Source: Hydrogenothermaceae bacterium (GTDB taxonomy: Bacteria > Aquificota > Aquificia > Aquificales > Hydrogenothermaceae). Taken from it: DNA of 6,036 nt. The notes beneath the pieces were generated by a model. The model did no database searches. It was not told the origin of the DNA and was given only the letters and a program-made list of their open reading frames with translations. Positions 1-4,980 of this stretch are shown piece after piece (position 1 is the first letter of the stretch; the number at the start of each line of letters is the position of its first letter). The position numbers and the translations under genes are program-made. The stretch spans positions 1-6,036 of the forward strand of contig JALUFA010000024.1 in NCBI GenBank assembly GCA_027052485.1. Reading direction: 5' to 3'.

Positions 1-101
1 TTGAAAAACTAGGAATAAACAAAAAAAGTGGCTGTGGAAGTTGTGGAGGGTGTAGTTCTTTCAAAATGTTAGAAAAAACCCTAGAGGAAGATAAACAGTG
101 A
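1..101 (+). CDS. C-terminal tail of an unidentified Cys-rich protein (5' end outside window)
   Basis: An open frame enters from the left edge (first full codon at base 3) and ends with TGA at 99-101, giving 32 visible codons. The tail carries a compact cysteine cluster, SGCGSCGGCSS, with three cysteines spaced C-x2-C-x2-C, followed by a charged helical end (KMLEKTLEEDKQ). Such a cluster could bind a metal or an Fe-S centre, but that is inference; too little is visible to name a family. It is judged a real gene because its end fits the next gene exactly: the stop overlaps the kdsD GTG start in a GTGA junction, and the kdsD ribosome binding site lies inside its last codons. The two are therefore probably co-transcribed and translationally coupled. 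Confidence 0.6.
   Translation, partial: EKLGINKKSGCGSCGGCSSFKMLEKTLEEDKQ
84..90 (+). promoter_or_regulatory. Ribosome binding site deciding the kdsD GTG start
   Basis: GAGGAAG lies 7 nt before the GTG at 98. It supports this non-ATG start, and the next in-frame ATG is far inside the SIS domain. It sits inside the upstream reading frame, as expected for coupled translation. Confidence 0.6.
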
Positions 102-1054
102 ACGTAATACAGATAGGAAAAAGAGTCATTCTAGAGGAGGCAAAAGCACTTCAATCCCTAGCAGATACTCTGGATGAAAATTTTGAGAAGGCTGTTGAGC
201 TTATTTACAACACGAAAGGCAAGCTCGTTGTTACAGGGATGGGGAAGTCTGGGCTGATTGGAAAAAAAATTGCAGCTACAATGGCATCAACAGGTACTCC
301 CTCCTTTTTCCTACACCCGGGAGAAGCTATCCACGGAGACCTTGGTATGATTTCCAAGGAAGATACTGTCCTTGCCATATCAAACAGTGGAGAAACCCCA
401 GAGCTTTTAGCTATAATACCTACTATTAAAAGGTGGGGCAACACAGTTATAGCGATAACCAATAACCCAAAATCAACCCTCGCCAGAGAAAGCGATATCC
501 ACCTTTTTTTAAACGTAGAAAAAGAGGCGTGTCCTTTAAACCTAGCTCCAACATCTTCTTCAACGGCAACCCTTGCCCTAGGTGATGCCCTTGCTATAGC
601 TCTCCTTGAAAAACGAGGCTTTACGGAAAGAGAGTTTGCCATGTTTCACCCGGGAGGGGCACTTGGCAGAAAGCTAATGAAAGTAGAAGAGATAATGCAT
701 ACAGGAGATAGGCTACCCCTTGTTAAAGAGGAAACTCCTTTAAAAAAGGCTGTAATAGTTATGTCTGAAAAAGGCTTCGGATGTGCCCTTGTAGAGGAAG
801 ATGGAACCTTAAAAGGTATTATCACAGATGGAGATTTGAGAAGATTTGTAGAAAAAGGTGGAAGTATAGACAAAAGCTATGTTAAGGATGCCATGACAAA
901 AAATCCAAAGGCAATATCTGCATCAAGTCTTGCTGTAGAAGCACTGGAGTTAATGGAAAAGCATAATATTACTGTCTTACCTGTCGTAGATGAAAAAGGA
1001 AAAGTGCAGGGGCTAGTTCACCTACACGATATCCTAAAGAGCGGAGTTATTTAA
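98..1054 (+). CDS. kdsD: D-arabinose-5-phosphate isomerase (KdsD/GutQ family)
   Basis: This cytoplasmic enzyme interconverts D-ribulose 5-phosphate and D-arabinose 5-phosphate, the first step towards Kdo, the inner-core sugar of LPS. The 318 residues (E. coli KdsD has 328) show an N-terminal SIS sugar-isomerase domain (about 35-185) and two CBS domains (about 195-255 and 263-316). Diagnostic stretches are TGMGKSGLIGKKIAATMAST, FFLHPGEAIHGDLGMI, EACPLNLAPTSSSTATLALG and FHPGGALGRKL. Residues matching the E. coli catalytic set K59, E111, E152 and H193 fall at K50, E102, E143 and H184, a constant offset of 9, and H79 matches H88. The GTG start is set by the GTGA overlap with the preceding gene and a good ribosome binding site. 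The CBS pair may sense nucleotides or Kdo-pathway metabolites, which is not proven for this protein. It overlaps the convergent LysR gene by 8 bp. A GutQ-type paralogue has the same architecture, so the symbol reflects the reaction rather than a distinct physiological role. Confidence 0.93.
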   Translation: MNVIQIGKRVILEEAKALQSLADTLDENFEKAVELIYNTKGKLVVTGMGKSGLIGKKIAATMASTGTPSFFLHPGEAIHGDLGMISKEDTVLAISNSGETPELLAIIPTIKRWGNTVIAITNNPKSTLARESDIHLFLNVEKEACPLNLAPTSSSTATLALGDALAIALLEKRGFTEREFAMFHPGGALGRKLMKVEEIMHTGDRLPLVKEETPLKKAVIVMSEKGFGCALVEEDGTLKGIITDGDLRRFVEKGGSIDKSYVKDAMTKNPKAISASSLAVEALELMEKHNITVLPVVDEKGKVQGLVHLHDILKSGVI

Positions 1055-1934
1055 AGTAGTTAAACATCTCGTTGATAAACTCTCTTTCTATTGTTGGGAG
1101 GCGTATGTTTTTCTGGGTTATGTAAGAAAACTTTCTTTTTATATCTAGGTCATCTACCTTTACTATTTTGAGGTTGTTTAGCTTTAAATCACTTTCAACC
1201 ACCAGCTTAGATATAAATGCAAGATAGTTTGAGTTTGCCACAAGTTTTGCTATAGCTTTACTGCTGCTTGCTTCAATGTCAGGCTTTATCTCAATTCCTT
1301 TCTCCTTAAGTACGTGCTCTACAACATTTCTCGTTCCAGAACCTCTTTCACGGAAGATGAACTTGTAATTTTTCAGGTCTTTAAGGGATATTTTATCTGG
1401 TATATCCATATTTGCATTTGCGATTAAAACTATCTCATCTTCATAAAACGGTGTAGCCTGCAGTTTGTTTGAGGCTATCTCGTCTTCAACAAGTCCTATA
1501 TAAAAAGTTTTTGACAGTATGCCTTCCTCTATAGCCTTTGAATTACCAATAAAAAGATTTACCTTTGTGTTTTCTCTGTCTTTGATAAAGTGGGCTAAAA
1601 ACTTTGGAAGTAGAAAGTCTCCAATAGTAGAACTAGCCCCTATTATGAGTATCTTTGAAAAGTCCTTTTTTATAGAGGAAAGCTCCTCTTCCATACTTAA
1701 GTAATCGTCTATTATCTTTGAGGCATGTTTGTATAGGAGCTCACCTTCAGGGGTTAGCTTTATTCCCGACTTGTCCCTCTTTAGAAGGGTAACACCAAGG
1801 TAGTTTTCCAGCTTTTTTACCTGTAGAGTGACCGTTGGCTGGGTTAAAAACAGCACCTCTGCAGCTTTTGAAAAACTTCCAAGGTCTACTACCGTCTTAA
1901 AAATCTTAAGTTTATGGTAATCAAGTACTTCCAT
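1047..1934 (-). CDS. LysR-type transcriptional regulator
   Basis: A 295-residue regulator of normal LysR length. The N-terminal winged helix-turn-helix spans about residues 5-64: HKLKIFKTVVDLGSFSKAAE, the recognition helix TQPTVTLQVKKLENYLGVTL, and the wing ending KLTPEGE. A linker helix (about 65-90) leads to a two-lobed periplasmic-binding-protein-like effector domain (about 93-295) with GASSTIGDFLLPKFLAHF and FIFRERGSGTR. The latter motifs resemble the CysL/CbbR-like branch, whose members control sulfur or carbon assimilation; placement in that branch is an impression, not an alignment. The ATG at 1932-1934 lies inside the 3' end of tlyA (14-bp overlap) and is preceded by AGAGGAG, so the gene looks like the last cistron of the operon starting at 3058. 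It is not divergent from an obvious target, so its regulon and ligand cannot be read from position. Its 3' end overlaps convergent kdsD by 8 bp. Confidence 0.9.
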   Translation of the reverse strand: MEVLDYHKLKIFKTVVDLGSFSKAAEVLFLTQPTVTLQVKKLENYLGVTLLKRDKSGIKLTPEGELLYKHASKIIDDYLSMEEELSSIKKDFSKILIIGASSTIGDFLLPKFLAHFIKDRENTKVNLFIGNSKAIEEGILSKTFYIGLVEDEIASNKLQATPFYEDEIVLIANANMDIPDKISLKDLKNYKFIFRERGSGTRNVVEHVLKEKGIEIKPDIEASSSKAIAKLVANSNYLAFISKLVVESDLKLNNLKIVKVDDLDIKRKFSYITQKNIRLPTIEREFINEMFNYFK

Positions 1935-2730
1935 TTCTCTCCTCTATAAATTCTTTATGGGCTTTTTCCACTACCTCATCTATATAATTTTCGGCTACAC
2001 TTTCTTTTGAAAAGTTTATATGGGCTAAAAATTCTATATTACCATCGGTTCCAAACGGTTTTGCATGGGTTAAGTCTTTAACTCCAAATCCTAAATCTTT
2101 CAGTCCATCAACTACTTTTTTAACAGCCTTTTTATGTAGATTTTTATCCTTTACTATGCCTTTTACCACTTCTCTTTTAGATAGCTCAAACTGGGGTTTT
2201 ATAAGTATAATTCCTTCAAACTCAGGTTTTAAAAAAGTTTTTAAAAATGGTAAAACTTTAAGTATAGAAATAAATGACACATCGCAGGTAAGGATGTCTA
2301 TTGGCTCAGGGATTAGGGAACTGTTTAACTTTCTTGCATCTGTGTTTTCAAAAGAGATAACTTTCGGATTTTCCCTTAGAGAGGGGTGCAGTTGTTCTGT
2401 CCCAACATCTACAGCATACACACGCCTTGCCCCTTCCTGAAGAAGACAATCTGTAAAGCCACCTGTTGAGGCTCCAACGTCCAAACATACTTTATCTTTA
2501 ACGTTTAAGCCAAAGGTATTTATTCCCCTTTTTAGTTTATAGCCAGCCCTTGAAACGTACTGGAAGTTTTCTTTTAAGTTTATTTTATCTTTAGCAGAGA
2601 CTTTGTAGGAGGGCTTTTTTACCACCCTCCCGTTTACCTCTACCTTGCCAGACTTAATAAGCTCAGCTGCCTTTTCTCTACTTTCTACTAGCCCTCTATT
2701 ATGTAAAGCTTTATCTAAACGCTCTTTCAA
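1921..2730 (-). CDS. tlyA: TlyA-family rRNA 2'-O-methyltransferase (type I)
   Basis: TlyA uses S-adenosylmethionine to methylate the ribose 2'-OH of cytidine in rRNA: C1920 of 23S for short type I forms, and also C1409 of 16S for longer type II forms. Here 269 residues comprise an N-terminal S4 RNA-binding domain (about 1-60, from RLDKALHNRGLVESREKA) and an FtsJ-like Rossmann methyltransferase with the SAM loop LDVGASTGGFTDCLLQ (about 83-98). The catalytic K-D-K-E tetrad is visible at K65 (SRAGYK), D150 (TCDVSF), K178 (IKPQFE) and E233 (GNIEFL), matching K69, D154, K182 and E238 of the M. tuberculosis enzyme. Length suggests type I. The start is TTG: an in-frame TAG directly precedes it and the S4 domain begins at once. 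The ribosome binding site is poor, so translation may be coupled to the gene ending 4 bp upstream. Older annotations call this family hemolysin A; methylation is the better supported role. Confidence 0.92.
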   Translation of the reverse strand: MKERLDKALHNRGLVESREKAAELIKSGKVEVNGRVVKKPSYKVSAKDKINLKENFQYVSRAGYKLKRGINTFGLNVKDKVCLDVGASTGGFTDCLLQEGARRVYAVDVGTEQLHPSLRENPKVISFENTDARKLNSSLIPEPIDILTCDVSFISILKVLPFLKTFLKPEFEGIILIKPQFELSKREVVKGIVKDKNLHKKAVKKVVDGLKDLGFGVKDLTHAKPFGTDGNIEFLAHINFSKESVAENYIDEVVEKAHKEFIEERNGST

Positions 2731-2734
2731 CTAC

Positions 2735-3058
2735 TTAAAGTTCTTCTCTTACGTCTTCGTAAGTTTTATACTCTTCACTTTTAAGAACAGATGTTATGAA
2801 CTGGTCTATTTCGCTTTTCTCAAGGAAAACACCTGTTAACAGTCTTCCTGTGTATTTGTTATCCTTTATCTCCCAGAACATATAAAACTCAGGATACATG
2901 TTCTTTATCTTTCTGTAGGCTACACCGTACTTACTTTCCTTTAGTGGATTCTGCTCTAGGAAAAAGTGATTATCACTTACTGTGATTTTGTGTAAAATTG
3001 CCCCTTTTTTTGTTTTAACGAGCTCAAGCTTGATGTCCCACTCCTTGATTGTTTCCAT
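2735..3058 (-). CDS. Hypothetical protein, 107 residues, first gene of the tlyA operon
   Basis: I do not recognise this family. It is a small soluble protein with no signal peptide, membrane segment, cysteine or evident metal site. It is rich in Lys, Glu and aromatic residues, with a tyrosine/tryptophan-rich centre (YGVAYRKIKNMYPEFYMFWE, about residues 44-63). The first 80 residues look like alternating beta strands, and the end like an acidic-basic helix (EKSEIDQFITSVLKSEEYKT). It is believed real because the ATG has a strong ribosome binding site (GGAGGA at 3066-3071, 7-nt gap), a promoter fits upstream, and the stop lies 4 bp before the tlyA start. The context would allow a role near RNA or ribosome work, but nothing in the sequence demonstrates it. 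Confidence 0.75.
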   Translation of the reverse strand: METIKEWDIKLELVKTKKGAILHKITVSDNHFFLEQNPLKESKYGVAYRKIKNMYPEFYMFWEIKDNKYTGRLLTGVFLEKSEIDQFITSVLKSEEYKTYEDVREEL

Positions 3059-3065
3059 GGTTTTA

Positions 3066-3071
3066 TCCTCC
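3066..3071 (-). promoter_or_regulatory. Strong ribosome binding site of the 107-residue gene
   Basis: Read on the minus strand this is GGAGGA, 7 nt before the ATG at 3058. It is the best Shine-Dalgarno match in the minus-strand block and fixes the start of the operon's first gene. Confidence 0.65.
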
Positions 3072-3081
3072 GTTTATTTTG

Positions 3082-3110
3082 TTGATATTTAATATATACC
3101 ATTTTGATAT
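3082..3110. repeat. Direct repeat TTGATAT, two copies 22 bp apart, in the divergent promoter region
   Basis: TTGATAT occurs at 3082-3088 and 3104-3110, a 22-bp period close to two helical turns, which would place both on one face of the DNA. The copies flank and touch both predicted -10 regions, so they could be an operator for a dimeric regulator. The surroundings are strongly AT-rich and a chance pair is quite possible. Confidence 0.3.
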
Positions 3111-3118
3111 AAAGTCAG
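3091..3118 (-). promoter_or_regulatory. Predicted sigma-70-type promoter of the hypothetical-tlyA-lysR operon
   Basis: On the minus strand, CTGACT (3118-3113, 4 of 6 to TTGACA) is followed after 16 nt by TATATT (3096-3091, 5 of 6 to TATAAT). Transcription would begin near 3084, leaving a leader of about 25 nt that holds the GGAGGA site. The region is AT-rich, so a chance match is possible; prediction by eye only. Confidence 0.45.
3105..3113 (+). promoter_or_regulatory. Predicted extended -10 promoter of the TauE/SafE-mqnA pair
   Basis: TGATATAAA matches the extended -10 pattern TGnTATAAT except for the last base. No good -35 stands 17 nt upstream, which extended -10 promoters can tolerate. 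Start of transcription would be near 3120, about 36 nt before the TTG start. Its last base coincides with the edge of the -35 box of the opposing promoter, so the two may compete. Confidence 0.4.
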
Positions 3119-3155
3119 ATAAAATTAAAGCAAAAATTTTTGAGGTTTCTTATAG

Positions 3156-4199
3156 TTGGAAATATTTTTGCCTATTGCAGGCGTTAAGATAAATGTTTTA
3201 TACATCATTGGACTTGGTTTGATTGTTGGTTTTCTGTCGGGACTTTTAGGTATCGGTGGGGGCATCATCCTAAACCCAGCTCTTATAAAACTTGGAATTC
3301 CTCCAATCGTTACTGTGGGAACGTCTGTAGCTCAGATGGTAGGTGCTACAGTCTCAGGTTTTATATCTCACCTAAAGCTAAAAAACATCGACCTAAAAAT
3401 GGGCTGGATAATGGTTGCAGCCGGTATCGTTGGAGGGGCTGTAGGTGTTTTTATAGCCCATGTACTTGAAAACGCAGGCTACTTTAGGACGTTTGTACTA
3501 TCTCTTTATACGTTTTACCTTGGTTTTACCGGTATAACAATGTTCCTTGATGTTTTAAAAAAGAAAAAAGATGAAAAGCCAAGCAGAGTAAAACAGATAG
3601 TAGACGCTCTACCGTTCAAAATGAAGTTTCAATTTACAGAGGTCTCAGTTCTCGTTCCTATAGGTATTGGTGCTCTGGCAGGGTTCCTTGCAGCTGTTAT
3701 GGGTGTTGGTGGAGGCTTTGTTATCATCCCTGCCCTTATATACCTTGCAGGTTTTCCAGTTCAAAAGGCAATTGGTATGAGTCTGTTCCAGATGATTTTT
3801 GTTACGTCGTTTCTAACATACTTTCACGCTACGGTAAATCATGGAGTAGATATTATCCTTGCCCTTCTTTTGATGGTAGGTTCATCGTTTGGAGCTGTGT
3901 TTGGTGCAGCCTTCGGACAAAAGGTCAGTAAGGAAAAGTTAAAACTAGTGCTGGCATCCCTTGTTACAGGGGTGGCTATAATGAGTTTTTACCAGCTGTT
4001 CTTTGAAAAACCAAAACCTAAGATGCCTCTAGACCAAGTTTTAGATAATCCTATTGCTAGGTTTGCCTTTGAACATCCCCATCTGTACGCCATTACAGTT
4101 ATTGTTATAAGCCTTATCGTTGGTTTTGTTATAAGTGCCTTAACCCATAGGCTAAAACTTTTAATAGAAATCTATATGGAAAAGAGAAAACATGCTTAA
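3156..4199 (+). CDS. TauE/SafE family membrane anion exporter
   Basis: This 347-residue inner-membrane protein belongs to the TauE/SafE (COG0730-type) permeases, whose characterised members export sulfite, sulfoacetate or related anions. It shows the family's internal duplication: GFLSGLLGIGGGIILNPALI (about 25-44) and GFLAAVMGVGGGFVIIPALI (about 176-195), each followed by a GTS/GMS-containing helix (VGTSVAQMVGA, IGMSLFQMIF). The halves are joined by a charged cytoplasmic loop (about 133-160). About eight hydrophobic segments form the core, and an extra C-terminal segment (about 310-330) follows a proline/lysine-rich linker near 283-292 and ends in a basic tail. The TTG start is bounded by an in-frame TAG directly upstream; GAGG at 3142-3145 stands 10 nt before it. 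The substrate cannot be read from sequence. Sulfite is attractive in a sulfur-metabolising thermophile, but that is inference. It overlaps mqnA by 8 bp and is probably co-transcribed with it. Confidence 0.87.
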   Translation: MEIFLPIAGVKINVLYIIGLGLIVGFLSGLLGIGGGIILNPALIKLGIPPIVTVGTSVAQMVGATVSGFISHLKLKNIDLKMGWIMVAAGIVGGAVGVFIAHVLENAGYFRTFVLSLYTFYLGFTGITMFLDVLKKKKDEKPSRVKQIVDALPFKMKFQFTEVSVLVPIGIGALAGFLAAVMGVGGGFVIIPALIYLAGFPVQKAIGMSLFQMIFVTSFLTYFHATVNHGVDIILALLLMVGSSFGAVFGAAFGQKVSKEKLKLVLASLVTGVAIMSFYQLFFEKPKPKMPLDQVLDNPIARFAFEHPHLYAITVIVISLIVGFVISALTHRLKLLIEIYMEKRKHA

Positions 4200-4980
4200 A
4201 ATCGGCTGGATTGATTATATAAATACACTATCCTTTAACTTTGAGCTTACTGGCATTAAGCCAAGATTTAAATACTCGCTAGAAAAGGGAAAACCTTCAC
4301 AGATAAACAAGCTTTTAAACAGTGGAGATATAGACGTTGGTATTGTATCTTCAGCTGAGGTTATAGAAAACTATCAAAATTACATCATCCTTCCGAATCT
4401 ATCTATATCTGCCTACCAGCAGGTAAACTCTGTTAGTATATTTGCCAACAAACCGCTAGAAAAACTGAGAAAAGTCTTTGTTTCAAAGTCCTCAAAAAGC
4501 TCACGGTATCTGGCTTTTGTTATTTTTAAAAAGTTTTTAGGTAAAGATGTAGAGCTTATAGACCTAGAAGACACACATCAGGTAAAAGATGAGGGAGTTT
4601 TACTCATTGGAGATGAGGCTTTACAGGAGATAGATAGTTTCAAGTACAACTATGATTTAGCCCAAATCTGGTACAGGGAAACCTCTTATCCATTTGTGTT
4701 TGCTCTGTGGGCTTTTAACAAAAACTCCGTATTTTTACCCTTATCAAAAGAGTTTTATAAAGTTGTATCCACCTCAAGAGATGAGTTTTTTAAAGATATT
4801 GATAGATACATCCAAAACCTAAACTCAAACTACAGCAAGGAGTTTATAAAAAACTATCTTCTAAATCTAGATTATAACCTCTCTCAGGAACATATAAAGA
4901 GCCTGAACCTCTTTGGCAAGTTTCTAAAGGAGACAGGGATAATCCCTAATCTCCCCGTTTTTCGTTTTCTGTCTGTTTAA
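4192..4980 (+). CDS. mqnA: Chorismate dehydratase MqnA (futalosine menaquinone pathway)
   Basis: MqnA removes water from chorismate to give 3-[(1-carboxyvinyl)oxy]benzoate, the first committed step of the futalosine route to menaquinone in the cytoplasm. The 262 residues adopt a periplasmic-binding-protein-like fold without signal peptide. Family landmarks in order: KIGWIDYINTLSF (3-15), SQINKLLNSGDIDVGIVSSAE (36-56), YIILPNLSISAY (64-75), VLLIGDEAL (136-144), and YDLAQIWYRETSYPFVFALW (154-173), close to the conserved DLGxxWxxxTGLPFVFAxW signature. The C-terminal helices (SQEHIKSLNLF) are also typical. The TG of the usual TGLPFVFA is replaced here by TS, a minor change. MqnD is a distant relative of the same fold, but the N-terminal GWIDYxNTL and the WA signature favour MqnA. 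The ATG lies inside the end of the exporter gene, preceded by a GGAAAAGAG stretch. Its last 35 bp overlap the convergent permease. No other menaquinone gene is in the window. Confidence 0.88.
   Translation: MLKIGWIDYINTLSFNFELTGIKPRFKYSLEKGKPSQINKLLNSGDIDVGIVSSAEVIENYQNYIILPNLSISAYQQVNSVSIFANKPLEKLRKVFVSKSSKSSRYLAFVIFKKFLGKDVELIDLEDTHQVKDEGVLLIGDEALQEIDSFKYNYDLAQIWYRETSYPFVFALWAFNKNSVFLPLSKEFYKVVSTSRDEFFKDIDRYIQNLNSNYSKEFIKNYLLNLDYNLSQEHIKSLNLFGKFLKETGIIPNLPVFRFLSV

Noticed and set aside
205..642. 145-codon open frame on the minus strand inside kdsD
   Set aside because: It is a shadow of kdsD: no family resemblance, no ribosome binding site, and kdsD has its full catalytic set in the other strand.
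2156..2440. 94-codon plus-strand frame inside tlyA
   Set aside because: Antisense to the conserved methyltransferase core, Ser/Phe-rich low-quality translation, no supporting signals.
1921..2730. Hemolysin function for the TlyA homologue
   Set aside because: The S4 plus FtsJ-like domains and the intact K-D-K-E tetrad point to rRNA 2'-O-methylation; the hemolysin name is historical.
3120..3125. TAAAAT as the -10 box of the exporter promoter
   Set aside because: It matches 5 of 6 bases, but there is no -35 box at a usable distance and no TG extension; TGATATAAA just upstream is better.
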